64,000 nucleotides of DNA from Jannaschia seohaensis (GTDB lineage Bacteria > Pseudomonadota > Alphaproteobacteria > Rhodobacterales > Rhodobacteraceae): the NCBI RefSeq assembly GCF_900116765.1, contig NZ_UETC01000001.1, positions 682,001 through 746,000 on the forward strand. Direction: 5' to 3'. Numbering within the stretch: the first letter of the stretch is position 1; the number at the start of each line of letters is the position of its first letter. Shown here piece after piece: positions 8,982 through 17,969 of this stretch. The translations under genes and the position numbers were made by a program. The notes under the pieces are model-generated. The model saw only the letters and a list, made by a program, of their open reading frames with translations, searched no databases and was not told the DNA's origin.

Positions 8982-9770
8982 ATGCCCTTCACTCTCGCCA
9001 CCTGGAACATCAACTCCGTCCGCCTGCGCGAGGCGCTGGTGCGGCGCCTGCTGGAGGAGGCGGCCCCCGACATCCTGTGCCTTCAGGAATGCAAGGCGCC
9101 GGTCGACCTGATCCCGCGGGAGGGGTTCGACGCGCTCGGCTACCGCCACATGGTAGCGCGCGGGCAGAAGGGCTATAACGGCGTCGCCATCCTGTCGAAG
9201 CTCCCGCTGGAGGAGGCGGGGTCCGACGACCATGCCGGGCTGGGCCATGCCCGCCACGTCGCCGCGCGGCTGGAGGATGGAACGGTAATCCATAACTTCT
9301 ACGTGCCGGCCGGCGGCGATGTGCCCGACCGGGAGGTGAACGAGAAGTTCGGGCAGAAGCTCGATTACCTCGCCTCCATGCGCGACGCCTTCCACGCCGA
9401 CCCGCCCAAGCGGTCGATCCTGGTCGGCGATCTCAACATCGCGCCCAGGGAGGACGACGTCTGGTCGCACAAGCAACTGCTCAAGGTCGTCTCCCATACG
9501 CCGGTCGAGGTCGCGGCCCTGGGCGAGACGCAGGAGGCGGGCGGCTGGGTGGATGTCACCCGCAAGGACATCCCCGAGGGGCAGCTCTATTCCTGGTGGT
9601 CCTACCGGGCGAAGGACTGGTCGGCTGCCGACAAGGGCCGCCGCCTGGACCATGTCTGGGCCACGCCGGATATCGCCAACGCGGCCCATTCCAGCCGCGT
9701 GCTGCGCGATGTGCGCGGCTGGGAGAAGCCCTCGGACCACGCGCCGGTGATGGCGACCTTCGACCTGTGA
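8982..9770 (+). CDS. xthA: Exodeoxyribonuclease III
   Basis: A 262-residue endonuclease/exonuclease/phosphatase-fold enzyme for base-excision repair: AP endonuclease and 3'-5' exonuclease. Visible catalytic residues are Glu36 (LQECK), Tyr107 (FYVPAGGD), Asp150 and Asn152 (VGDLNIAP), and His253 (SDHAPV). Length and motif order match E. coli-type ExoIII. The ATG at 8982 starts at the first conserved strand (FTLATWNINSVR). It stands alone between the broken reductase gene and the PPOX flavoprotein gene. Confidence 0.95.
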   Translation: MPFTLATWNINSVRLREALVRRLLEEAAPDILCLQECKAPVDLIPREGFDALGYRHMVARGQKGYNGVAILSKLPLEEAGSDDHAGLGHARHVAARLEDGTVIHNFYVPAGGDVPDREVNEKFGQKLDYLASMRDAFHADPPKRSILVGDLNIAPREDDVWSHKQLLKVVSHTPVEVAALGETQEAGGWVDVTRKDIPEGQLYSWWSYRAKDWSAADKGRRLDHVWATPDIANAAHSSRVLRDVRGWEKPSDHAPVMATFDL

Positions 9771-9850
9771 GCCGGGCTGGCGCGCCTTTCGCAGACGGCC
9801 CGATCCGGGCGGGCACGCCCTGCGGAGAGGGGCGGTGCCGTCCCTAAACG

Positions 9851-9880
9851 TTGACTCAGGGTCAGTCACCGCCGCATAGT
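9851..9880 (+). promoter_or_regulatory. Possible sigma-70-type promoter before the PPOX flavoprotein
   Basis: TTGACT (9851-9856) and CATAGT (9875-9880) are separated by 18 nt and lie about 65 bp before the start at 9945. The -35 is good and the -10 moderate. This is the only promoter-like pair I find in the gap. Confidence 0.35.
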
Positions 9881-9944
9881 TCAGTCGGCGCCGACCGGCC
9901 CACCCCCGCTCCCCGCGACGCGCCTGCGAGACAGGGACGTCACC

Positions 9945-10583
9945 ATGCCTTATGAGCCCGCTGAAATCGTCACCAGCGAAGCACAACTCCGGTCGATCGT
10001 GCCGAAGCCGCCGAGCGGCACGCAGGACGTAAAGATCATCGACCATATCGACCGGCATTGCCGGGTCTGGATCGAGCGCTCTCCGTTTCTTGTCATGACC
10101 ACCTCCGATGCGGACGGGCGGCTGGACTGTTCGCCCAAGGGCGATCCGGCCGGGTTCGTGAAGGTGATCGACGAGAAGACGCTCGCGATCCCGGACCGGC
10201 CCGGCAACCGCCGGTTCGACGGCTTTCTCAACATCATGCAGACGGGCCGGATCGGGCTGTTGTTCTTCGTGCCCAATCGCAACGAGACGGTGCGGGTGAA
10301 CGGCACCGCGCGCGTCGTTCGGGATCTCGCCCTGCGCGAGCGGATGGCGATCAAGGGCCGGGTTCCGGAACTGGCCGTCCTCGTCGGCGTGGAAGAGGCC
10401 TTCTACCATTGCGGCAAGGCGATCATCCGCTCGGGGCTCTGGGCGCCCGAAAAGGCCGTCTCGACCGATGGTCTGCCGACCTATGCCGAGGCGAATGTCG
10501 ACCATACCGGGCGGGACTACTCGCTCGAACAGGTCACGAAATGGTTCGAGGACAACGAGAAGTATCGGCTCTACGACGATTGA
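9945..10583 (+). CDS. Pyridoxamine 5'-phosphate oxidase-family flavoprotein
   Basis: A 212-residue split-barrel FMN protein of the PPOX family. The features are an early basic/aromatic segment (IERSPFLVMTTSDADGRLDCSPKGD), the strand LAIPDRPGNRRFDGFLNIM, then FFVPNRNETVRVNGTARVV, which resembles the MSMEG_1061-type subfamily. These proteins bind FMN or a deazaflavin and reduce small molecules. The substrate is unknown, and it is not the pyridoxine biosynthesis enzyme PdxH, whose PLP-binding pattern is absent. It is monocistronic with a likely promoter at 9851. Confidence 0.8.
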   Translation: MPYEPAEIVTSEAQLRSIVPKPPSGTQDVKIIDHIDRHCRVWIERSPFLVMTTSDADGRLDCSPKGDPAGFVKVIDEKTLAIPDRPGNRRFDGFLNIMQTGRIGLLFFVPNRNETVRVNGTARVVRDLALRERMAIKGRVPELAVLVGVEEAFYHCGKAIIRSGLWAPEKAVSTDGLPTYAEANVDHTGRDYSLEQVTKWFEDNEKYRLYDD

Positions 10584-10680
10584 CCGCCGGGCGCGTTGCG
10601 ACACGGGCCAGGGACGGAAAGAGCGGAGCCGTCGCCGGGGCCGGTCTTGCTGCCGGGGCTCCGCCGCCTACCATTCGAGA

Positions 10681-11109
10681 ATGCGCTGGATCGCCGCCCT
10701 TCTTCTGATCCCCGGACCGGCCCTCGCCTGGGAGTTCTCGCCTTTGCCGGTCTGCACGCTCCGCCATGCGGGCGAGGCGGCGGAGGTCGTCGTGACCTAC
10801 GATCCCAGCCTGCCCGAATACGCGATCTCGGTGACCCTGGCGGAGGGGACCTGGCCGGCCGCGCCACTCTTCGCCATCGCCTTTCAGGGCGGGGCGGCCT
10901 TGACGATCACCACCGACCGCCATGTGCGCTCGCCCGATGGCCGCACGCTCACGGTGACGGATCGGGGCTTCGGCAACGTGCTGAACGGCCTCGAATTCAA
11001 CGGCGTGGCGCAGGCCATGTCCGGGGGGCGGACCGTGCCCGTCGCGCTGGACGGCGCGGCCGCGCCCGTTCGGGCGTTCCGCGGCTGCCCATCGCTCGCA
11101 ACATCGTAG
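10681..11109 (+). CDS. Small secreted protein of unknown function
   Basis: A 142-residue protein with a short signal peptide (MRWIAALLLIPGPALA, cleaved before WEFSP). The mature part is mostly beta-strand-like, with Cys in PVCTLRH near the start and in RGCPSLA near the end that could form one disulfide. I recognise no domain. Codon use matches the neighbours. The ATG at 10681 begins the signal peptide; the ribosome binding site is weak. It is probably periplasmic. It ends 60 bp from the stop of the convergent Trm112 gene. Confidence 0.65.
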   Translation: MRWIAALLLIPGPALAWEFSPLPVCTLRHAGEAAEVVVTYDPSLPEYAISVTLAEGTWPAAPLFAIAFQGGAALTITTDRHVRSPDGRTLTVTDRGFGNVLNGLEFNGVAQAMSGGRTVPVALDGAAAPVRAFRGCPSLATS

Positions 11110-11169
11110 TCGGGGCGGGGGCGCCTGACCGCTCGGCACGGAAGGAGGGGCGGAACCCGCCGCGCGCTC

Positions 11170-11358
11170 TCAGTCCAGCCGTCGGGCTTCGTCGATCAGC
11201 ATGATCGGGATGCCGCCCCGGATGGGATAGGCCAGGCCCGCCGATTTCGAGACCAGTTCGTGCCGCTCCGCGTCCCAGGTCAGAGGGCCGTGGGTCTGGG
11301 GGCAGACCAGCGCCTCCAGCATTCGGCGGTCATGCTCGCGCTCGGGTGTCTGGGTCAT
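11170..11358 (-). CDS. Trm112 family protein
   Basis: A 62-residue protein with the Trm112/YcaR layout: [13 protein letters not shown], then a strand ending [21 protein letters not shown]. In other organisms Trm112 proteins bind and activate methyltransferases. It overlaps the LON-domain gene by 4 nt (ATGA, 11355-11358), so the two are coupled. Only one Cys is present, so the four-Cys zinc site of the eukaryotic proteins is missing, as is common in bacterial versions. Confidence 0.85.
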   Translation of the reverse strand: MTQTPEREHDRRMLEALVCPQTHGPLTWDAERHELVSKSAGLAYPIRGGIPIMLIDEARRLD

Positions 11359-11999
11359 TGCAGCTTGTCCTCGCCCGCGCCGCCGCGCAGCGCGATCTCC
11401 ATCAGGGTCACGACGGTCTCGCGCCGGGTCGCGAGGCTGGGCGCTTCGAGCAGGGCCTGCTTTTCCTCCTGCTCGAAGGGGCAGAGCATCGACAGCGAGT
11501 TGAGCAACAGCTCTTCGTCGGCGTCGCGCAGGCTGTCCCAGTCGGTGGAGAGATGCTGGCTCTCGAAATAGCGGCTGAGCAGGTCGAGGAAGGCGGGCCG
11601 GTCGAAGCCCTCGTCCACCTCGGGTTTGCCCAGATCCCGTTCGAACCCGTCCCAGGACACGTCGGCCTTGAGATAGGGGGTGAAGCCCGAGATTTCGCGC
11701 GTGATCCGGTAGCGCGACACGCCCGCGAGCGTGATCATGTAGCGCCCGTCCTCGGTCTCCGAGAGCTGCGTGAGCCGCCCGGCGCAGCCGATGGTCTGAA
11801 GCGTTCGCCCATCCTTCCCGGCCTGAGCGCGAGGCTGCACCATGCCGATCAGCCGATGCTCGGTCTTGAGGCAATCGTCGATCATCTGCAGGTAGCGCGG
11901 CTCGAAGATGTGGAGCGGCAACCGGGCGCGTGGCAGCAGCAACGCGCCCGGCAACGGAAAGACGGGGATCGTCGCGGGGAGGTCGGTCGGTCGCATCAT
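11355..11999 (-). CDS. LON N-terminal (substrate-binding) domain protein
   Basis: A 214-residue protein consisting of the Lon N-domain alone, with [26 protein letters not shown] at the start. There is no AAA or protease domain. I chose ATG 11999 because an AGGTG sits about 8 nt upstream; a GTG three codons earlier (12008) is possible. It lies in a minus-strand run thioredoxin - LON domain - Trm112 with short spacers, a grouping I associate with Rhodobacterales. The function is not established and is probably related to substrate binding or protein quality control (inference). Confidence 0.88.
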   Translation of the reverse strand: MMRPTDLPATIPVFPLPGALLLPRARLPLHIFEPRYLQMIDDCLKTEHRLIGMVQPRAQAGKDGRTLQTIGCAGRLTQLSETEDGRYMITLAGVSRYRITREISGFTPYLKADVSWDGFERDLGKPEVDEGFDRPAFLDLLSRYFESQHLSTDWDSLRDADEELLLNSLSMLCPFEQEEKQALLEAPSLATRRETVVTLMEIALRGGAGEDKLQ

Positions 12000-12063
12000 A
12001 AGGTGCACCTAGGGCGCGACGCCCACGCGCAAAGGTTGATTCGCGCGATCGGTCATCCGCGCC

Positions 12064-12975
12064 TCAGGCGAAGATCATGGAGGACAGGCGCCGCCGGCCC
12101 GTCAGCACCGCCGGGTCCTTGGGACCGGCCGCGTCGAAGATGGTGAACAGCTGCGCGCGGGCCGCGCCGTCGTTCCACTCCCGGTCGCGGCGGAACAGCT
12201 CCAGCAGGTGATCGATGGCGCCCGCGGTGTCCCCGGTGGCGTGCAGCGCCTGCGCCAGGTCGAACCGCGCCTGATGGTCGTCCGGGTTGGCCTCGACGGC
12301 GGCGGTCAGATCGGCGACGGGCCCCGCATCGGCGGCTTGGCGGGCCAGGGCCAGCTTGGCCCGGGCGGCCTCGATCTCGGGGGCGTCCGCCATCGCGCCG
12401 GAGACGCCGTCGAGCAAAGCCTGCGCCTGATCCAGCTCCTCCAGGACGATATGGGCCCGGACGAGGCCGCCCAGCGCGGCGGCGTTGTCGGGCGCTTCGC
12501 CCAGGATGGCGGCGAAGGTCTGGGCCGCGTCCACGGCCGCACCCTGCTCCAGCATCTCGTCGGCGGCGGCCACCGCCTCGGCCAGCGCATCCGCCTCGGA
12601 GGTGTTGAGCGCGGCGATGCGGTTCACGAAGTCCTGCACCTCGCCCTGGCTGATCGCGCCCTGGAAGCCGTCGACGGGCTGGCCCTGCCAGAAGGCGTAG
12701 ACGGTCGGGATCGACTGGATGCGCAGCTGCGCCGCGATCTGCTGGTTCCGGTCGACATCCATCTTGGCCATCTTGACCTTGCCGCCCTGCGCCTGGACGG
12801 CGGCTTCCAGCTGCGGACCCAGCGTCTTGCAGGGGCCGCACCAGGGCGCCCAGAAGTCGACGATGACCGGCGTGGTCTTGGACGTCTCGACGACGTCCTG
12901 CATGAAGGTCGCCTCCTCGACGTCGAAGACGTGGCTGTCGGCGGGGGCGGCTTGGGTCTGTCCGAATTCGAGCAT
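12064..12975 (-). CDS. Thioredoxin-like co-chaperone (YbbN/CnoX type)
   Basis: A 303-residue protein. Residues 1-115 form a thioredoxin domain with active site WCGPC at 45-49, followed by tetratricopeptide-like repeats to the end (segments with AQALLDG, ARFDLAQALHATGD). This is the YbbN/CnoX architecture, in which thioredoxin plus TPR acts as a chaperone or redox holdase. E. coli YbbN lacks CxxC, whereas this protein keeps CGPC and so could be redox active. The start at 12975 gives MLEFGQTQ, usual for the family. It is the first gene of the minus-strand run that continues into the LON-domain and Trm112 genes. Confidence 0.88.
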   Translation of the reverse strand: MLEFGQTQAAPADSHVFDVEEATFMQDVVETSKTTPVIVDFWAPWCGPCKTLGPQLEAAVQAQGGKVKMAKMDVDRNQQIAAQLRIQSIPTVYAFWQGQPVDGFQGAISQGEVQDFVNRIAALNTSEADALAEAVAAADEMLEQGAAVDAAQTFAAILGEAPDNAAALGGLVRAHIVLEELDQAQALLDGVSGAMADAPEIEAARAKLALARQAADAGPVADLTAAVEANPDDHQARFDLAQALHATGDTAGAIDHLLELFRRDREWNDGAARAQLFTIFDAAGPKDPAVLTGRRRLSSMIFA

Positions 12976-13058
12976 GGCGGAGGCTCCGGGATGGGCGGGA
13001 AATGATGCGCGTTGAGCGCGATCTAAGGGCCCCGCCCGCCCATCGCAAGCAACCGGGC

Positions 13059-15044
13059 TCAGACGAAGAGCGCGTCCCGAGGCGTGAGGTCCGATTGCGC
13101 GACGCCCCACAGCGTCAGGCTGTCGCCTTCGCCGAAGTCGATCAGGACGTCCTCGCCGACCTGTCGGATCTCGGCCGTCCGGATGAGCTGCCGCACGCCG
13201 CCGATGCCGTCGAAGTCGAACTCGACACGGTCGCTGCCGGGGGTGAAGTCGACGATCACGTCGGCACCACGGCCTCGCGCGAAGACGAAGACGTCGTCGC
13301 CCGCGTCCCCCCTCAGCGTGTCGTCGCCCCGTCCGCCATCGATCCGGTCGTCCCCGCCGAGCCCTGCGATCCGCCCGCCGCCCGCGCCGGCGACGAGGAT
13401 GTCGTCGCCTTCGGTCGGACCGGTGATGCCGCGGACGGGGTCGGAGGCGATCCGCTCCAGATCGCCATAGGCGTCAAAGAAGCTGACCTCGACGAAGATG
13501 TCCGAGCCTACATCCTCCGCGGTCACGCGATAGTCGGGCGTGAAGGCGCCCTCGATGACCGCGCCGTCGCGATACCACTGGTAGGTGAAGGCGCCCTCGG
13601 GGATGCCGTCGGTGTCCGTGATCTCGGGGAGGGCCCGCAGTACCCGTCCCTCCCAGGGCGTGCCCGCGATGGGGATCGTCCCCTCGGCCGGATCGGGGAC
13701 GTTCTCGATCGTGCCGCGTCTGAAACGGGACGTTTCGAACCATTCTTCAACGACGATGCTCTGGTTCTCGCCGGCCTCTACCGCGGCGCGCACAAAAATG
13801 TACTTGTCCACCTCCTCGGGCCCGGTGACGAACCGGAGCCCCGTCGCGCCTTCGATCGCCTCGGCACCTTCGCGATGCGCATCGCTACGGAACCATTGCA
13901 AGTCCACGGACTCGATCGGACGGTTCGTATCGACGCGACCTTGCAGGCGGAGCGTCGATCCCTCGGCCGGATTTCCGATAATCTCGCCATAGGCCCGCAG
14001 GTAGGGACGCTCGATCAGGGAGAACGCGCCCTCCGCCAATGTGGGGACGGGGACGGTGCGCGCCATGACTTCGGTGTCGCCCTCTACCCTATCCTGCCAA
14101 GTGAATAGTATCTCGTCATTCGAGACCGCAGCGACGGAGGGGCTGGGCGCGACCGCTTCGGTCCGGGCAACCACGAAGTTGTCGCCGCGATGACCGCCTG
14201 CGCCGTCGAACAACTGCGCGCGGACGACGCCGTCGATCGACCAGGTGACGACGAACCCGCCATCGGGCAGCATGCCGAGATCGTAGCCGTCGATGCCCGA
14301 CACGCGCACGTCCTCGACGATGGAGATTGGTGTGTCGTCACCCAGCAAGCTCACATGGAGTGGCGAATAACTGGGAGACGGCGGCCTGTCGTACTCGAAG
14401 AGCACGGTTTCGATCCCGCGCCCGTTCTCGAGCCGCGTTGTCTGACGGTCCCAACCGAGGCTGAGGTCGATGTCATATTCCGCCCCGTAATATATAGCCG
14501 GAAGGTTGGCTCCGTCGTAGCGGAGATCGTAGGTCCCCCGATCGTTGCCTCCCGGCACGAGGACATCGTTTGCCTCGAACTCGGTCCATTTCACGTTCCC
14601 CGACTCGGTCAGGGCCGCGACACCGAACCCGCCTTCCGGATCCACCTCGACGCGATAGTCCTCGAACTGACGCGCCTCGCGTACGAGACGGGAGTCGAGC
14701 GCGATCACCGGCGACAGCGGCACGCCGGACTCGCTCAACAGTTGGCCCAGGACGTTGCTTTTTGGGCCGGGGTCGCTCTCTGTGCGCCCCAGCCACGTCA
14801 GCAGCAGCGTCCCGTCGCTCAGGGTCGCGACCTCGGCGTTGCGGGCGCGGGTCCAGTCGCCCGCGGGGCGATACTCCGGCCCGAGCGTCCCGTCCGCCTC
14901 GCGCAGGCGCAGGACGATGTCAAAGACGTCGCCCTCGGCGGGGCGGGACTGGTAGGCGAAGACCGCACGGCCCCCCGAAAGCGTGGTTACTGCGGGGTTT
15001 CCATCCACCCCGGGATTGGGGGCGTTGACGATTGTGCGGGTCAT
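13059..15044 (-). CDS. RTX-type secreted protein with Ig-like segments
   Basis: A 661-residue protein with no N-terminal signal peptide. Residues 1-330 look like a beta-propeller-type repeat (DGTLLLTWLG, DGGFVVTWSIDG). Residues 340-540 hold two Ig-like segments (TLRLQGRVDTN..VDLQWFRSD and FTYQWYRDGAVIEG). Residues 561-584 are RTX nonapeptides (GLGGDDRIDGGRGDDTLRGD), followed by a C-terminal domain of 77 residues ending ALFV. RTX plus a hydrophobic C-terminus indicates calcium-dependent folding and type I secretion. No ABC exporter or catalytic domain is nearby. The gene sits between the thioredoxin block and ubiH, in what looks like an otherwise conserved neighbourhood, so it may be an accessory insertion. 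Confidence 0.88.
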   Translation of the reverse strand: MTRTIVNAPNPGVDGNPAVTTLSGGRAVFAYQSRPAEGDVFDIVLRLREADGTLGPEYRPAGDWTRARNAEVATLSDGTLLLTWLGRTESDPGPKSNVLGQLLSESGVPLSPVIALDSRLVREARQFEDYRVEVDPEGGFGVAALTESGNVKWTEFEANDVLVPGGNDRGTYDLRYDGANLPAIYYGAEYDIDLSLGWDRQTTRLENGRGIETVLFEYDRPPSPSYSPLHVSLLGDDTPISIVEDVRVSGIDGYDLGMLPDGGFVVTWSIDGVVRAQLFDGAGGHRGDNFVVARTEAVAPSPSVAAVSNDEILFTWQDRVEGDTEVMARTVPVPTLAEGAFSLIERPYLRAYGEIIGNPAEGSTLRLQGRVDTNRPIESVDLQWFRSDAHREGAEAIEGATGLRFVTGPEEVDKYIFVRAAVEAGENQSIVVEEWFETSRFRRGTIENVPDPAEGTIPIAGTPWEGRVLRALPEITDTDGIPEGAFTYQWYRDGAVIEGAFTPDYRVTAEDVGSDIFVEVSFFDAYGDLERIASDPVRGITGPTEGDDILVAGAGGGRIAGLGGDDRIDGGRGDDTLRGDAGDDVFVFARGRGADVIVDFTPGSDRVEFDFDGIGGVRQLIRTAEIRQVGEDVLIDFGEGDSLTLWGVAQSDLTPRDALFV

Positions 15045-15174
15045 TGCAGGACTCTGTCTTGAGCTTCGATGCCCAAGTTATGAGCAAGCGGAAAAGGGCC
15101 GCAATCCCAGGTACCCCGAGGTCAACCTATTAATTAGAAAAGACTTCTCTGCCTTTGGCTGACCTCTCGCGCCC

Positions 15175-16383
15175 TCACCCCTGCATCAGCCGCGGAACGT
15201 CGCCTGCAAGCCCCGCGGCCTGCCGGATGAAGGCGCGGCGGGCCATCGGCGTGGCCGAGATCAGGCCCATCCCGAGGTCGCGACCCAGCCGCAGCACCGG
15301 GTTGTCGTTGGAGAAGAGCCGGTTCACCGCATCCGTCGCCACCCCCATCGACACCGTGTCGAAGCGGCGCCAGCGCTGATAGCGGGCCAGGACATCGGGC
15401 GCGGCGATGTCCTCGCCGCGGCGGCGGGCCTCCCGCAGGACATCCGCCAGGGCGGCGATGTCCTTGAAGCCCAGATTGAGCCCCTGGCCCGCGATGGGGT
15501 GGATGCCGTGGGCGGCGTCGCCGACCAGCGCCACGCGGGGGGCCACGAAGTCCTGCGCCAGGGTCAGCGACAAGGGATAGCTGTAGCGCGCTCCGGCCAG
15601 GGCGATCTCGCCCAGGAAATCGCCCACGCGCCGTTGCAGGATCTCCAGATAGGCGGCGTCGGGCAGGGCGTTGATCTCCGCCGCGGTCTCGGTGGTCTCG
15701 GTCCAGACGATGCTGGAGCGGTTGCCGCGCAGCGGCAGCATGGCGAGCGGCCCCGCCGGCATGAAGAACTGATGCGCCACCCCGTGATGCGGCCGCGTAT
15801 GCGAGATCGCGCAGACCAGCGCCGTCTGGTCGTAGCTGGCGCCGACCCGCCCGATGCCCGCGCGCCGCGCCACCTCCGAGCCGCGCCCGTCGCAGCCCAG
15901 CAGAAGGCGTCCCGAGAGGGAGGTGCCATCCTCCAGCGTGATCGTGACGGCGCTCGCCGTCGCTTCCTGTGCCGTGACGCGGGCGCTATAGCGCATCTCG
16001 ATGCGCGGCTCGGCGGCGCAGGCGTCCAGCAGGGCCGGGCGCAGATGCCGGTCCTCGACCATCTGGCCCATATAGGGCGCGCCGATCTCCGCGGCGTCGA
16101 AGGCGAGATGCAGCGGCGAGGCGCCCTCGCCCGCGCGCCCGTCCGAGGCGCGGATGCCGGTGATCGGCTGCGCCTCCGCCTCCAGCGCGTCCCACAGGCC
16201 CAGGGCCTGCACCATCCGAACCGAGCCCAGCGCCACCGCATAGCTGCGGCCGTCGAAGCTGCCGTCGAAATCGCTGCGCGGGCGCGCGTCCACGATCAGG
16301 CAGCGCAACCCCTCGCGGGCGAGCGCCAGCGCCGCGAGGGGGCCGTTCAGCCCGCCGCCGACGATCAAAACATCCGTATCCAT
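15175..16383 (-). CDS. UbiH/Coq6-family FAD-dependent hydroxylase (ubiquinone biosynthesis)
   Basis: A 402-residue FAD monooxygenase. The dinucleotide motif VGGGLNGPLAA is at 8-18, the DG motif is LLLGCDGRGSEVARRAGI, and the FAD/ribityl motif GDAAHGIHPIAGQGLNLG is at 288-305, characteristic of UbiH/UbiF/Coq6. It hydroxylates the ring of ubiquinone precursors at the membrane. Which ring position it modifies cannot be told from the sequence. It is divergent from the amidase gene, with 81 bp between the starts. The ATG at 16383 lies directly before the Rossmann strand. Confidence 0.92.
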   Translation of the reverse strand: MDTDVLIVGGGLNGPLAALALAREGLRCLIVDARPRSDFDGSFDGRSYAVALGSVRMVQALGLWDALEAEAQPITGIRASDGRAGEGASPLHLAFDAAEIGAPYMGQMVEDRHLRPALLDACAAEPRIEMRYSARVTAQEATASAVTITLEDGTSLSGRLLLGCDGRGSEVARRAGIGRVGASYDQTALVCAISHTRPHHGVAHQFFMPAGPLAMLPLRGNRSSIVWTETTETAAEINALPDAAYLEILQRRVGDFLGEIALAGARYSYPLSLTLAQDFVAPRVALVGDAAHGIHPIAGQGLNLGFKDIAALADVLREARRRGEDIAAPDVLARYQRWRRFDTVSMGVATDAVNRLFSNDNPVLRLGRDLGMGLISATPMARRAFIRQAAGLAGDVPRLMQG

Positions 16384-16464
16384 GGCGCAGATATGCCCAC
16401 CGACGCGGCATTGTCCAACCGCCCCGCGCGGCCTAGCCTGCGGGCAAAAGTCACGGAGGCGAAG

Positions 16465-17790
16465 ATGGACGACTGGCTGACCGCAAGCGGTGCCGATCTG
16501 GGGCGCGGAATCGCGCGGGGCGAGATCGATCCGGAGGCGCTCTGCGAAGCGCATCTGGCGGCCATCGCCGCCCATCCCCATCGCGACAGCATCTTCACGG
16601 TCGTCACCGAGGATCGTGCGCGCGCCGAGGCGGCTGCCGCGGCGGAGCGCGCCCGGCTGGGCCTCCGGCGCGGGCCGCTGGACGGCGTGCCGGTCAGTTG
16701 GAAGGATCTGTTCGACAGCGCCGGCGTGGCGACCGAAGCGGGCAGCAAGCTGCTGGCCGGGCGGGTGCCGCAAACGGATGCCGCGGTGCTCGCCAACGCG
16801 ACCCATGGCGGCAGCGTCTGCCTGGGCAAGACCCATATGTCCGAACTGGCCTTCAGCGGCCTCGGGCTGAATCCGTCCACGGCGACGCCGCCCAACGTGA
16901 ACGACGCGGGTCTGGTGCCCGGGGGGTCGTCCTCGGGGGCGGCGGCTTCGGTCGCTTTCGGGCTGGCGCCGATCGCCATCGGCTCGGATACCGGCGGCTC
17001 GGTGCGCAACCCGGCCGCCTGGAACGATCTGGTGGGGCTCAAGACGACGCTGCACCGGGTGGACGTGACCGGCACCGTGCCCCTGGTCGAGAGCATGGAC
17101 ACGATCGGCCCGCTCTGCCGCACGGTGGAGGATGCGGCCCTGGCGCTGGCCCTGCTGGAAGGCGGCACCCCCGCCGACCTGCGCGGCGCCAATTTGGAGC
17201 GCCGCCGCCTTCTGGTGCTGGAGGATTACACGGAGACCAGCCGCGACGCCCCGCGCGCCGCCTTCGAGGCCGCGGTGACGCGGCTGGCCGAGGCGGGGGC
17301 GCGGATCGAGCGCGCCGTCTCCGCGCCGGCGAATCGGGCGATGGCGCTGACGCCGCATCTGTTCTCGCCCGAAGCCTACGCGATCTGGCGCGACACCATC
17401 GAGGCGGCCCCGGACAAGATGTATCCCCGCATCCTGGATCGCTTTCGGACCGGTAAGGATGCCGACGCCGCCGACGTCCTGGCCGCTTATCGCGCGCGGG
17501 CGGCGGCGGAGGCCGACTTCCTGGCCGAGACCGCCGGATTCGACGCGGTCCTGCTGCCCAGCTCGGCGATTCTCCCGCCCGAGACGCAACGCCTGCTCGA
17601 TGACGACGAGTATTACGTCACCGAGAATCTCATGGCGCTGCGCAACACCCGGGTCGGGAACGTTTTGGGGCTCTGCGGGCTGACGCTGCCGACGGGGGTG
17701 CCCTCCTGCGGGCTGATGGCGCTGGCCCCGCCCATGGCGGAGGAGCGTCTGCTGCGGCTGGGCGCGGCGATGGAGGCGGCGCTCGCCTGA
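16465..17790 (+). CDS. Amidase signature family enzyme
   Basis: A 441-residue amidase with the Ser-cisSer-Lys system: Lys80 in PVSWKDLFD, the cis-Ser within GGSSSG (153-158) and the nucleophile Ser179 in GSDTGGSVR. There are no partner subunits of a GatCAB-type complex nearby and it lacks GatA-specific context, so it is a stand-alone hydrolase of unknown amide substrate. The start at 16465 follows GGAGGCGAAG. After the stop, two perfect hairpins at 17803 and 17827 may terminate transcription. Confidence 0.9.
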   Translation: MDDWLTASGADLGRGIARGEIDPEALCEAHLAAIAAHPHRDSIFTVVTEDRARAEAAAAAERARLGLRRGPLDGVPVSWKDLFDSAGVATEAGSKLLAGRVPQTDAAVLANATHGGSVCLGKTHMSELAFSGLGLNPSTATPPNVNDAGLVPGGSSSGAAASVAFGLAPIAIGSDTGGSVRNPAAWNDLVGLKTTLHRVDVTGTVPLVESMDTIGPLCRTVEDAALALALLEGGTPADLRGANLERRRLLVLEDYTETSRDAPRAAFEAAVTRLAEAGARIERAVSAPANRAMALTPHLFSPEAYAIWRDTIEAAPDKMYPRILDRFRTGKDADAADVLAAYRARAAAEADFLAETAGFDAVLLPSSAILPPETQRLLDDDEYYVTENLMALRNTRVGNVLGLCGLTLPTGVPSCGLMALAPPMAEERLLRLGAAMEAALA

Positions 17791-17802
17791 AGGGGCCAGG
17801 GC

Positions 17803-17846
17803 GGAGTTTTCACGAAAACTCCAGACAAAGTCTTCACGAAGACTTT
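17803..17846. terminator. Two tandem perfect 8-bp hairpins with identical CACG loops
   Basis: GGAGTTTT-CACG-AAAACTCC (17803-17822) and, four bases later, AAAGTCTT-CACG-AAGACTTT (17827-17846). Both stems are perfect and share the core TTCACGAA. They start 13 bp after the amidase stop and lie about 125 bp before the aminotransferase start. There is no T-run, so they may act as a factor-dependent terminator, an mRNA-stabilising structure or protein-binding palindromes. Confidence 0.6.
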
Positions 17847-17969
17847 GATCCCGACCGGAAAGCCACACACGCCGTTCGGTCGTGTCGGTAGGATTGGACC
17901 AAGCGGGCCCGTTCCGTCTATCCTGGCGACCGGACGGGGCCGGCAGAGCATCCGCATGAGGCATCAGGC

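Noticed and set aside
8646-10604. 652-codon open frame on the minus strand across xthA and the PPOX gene
   Set aside because: Antisense to two clear genes, low-complexity composition, no recognisable domain.
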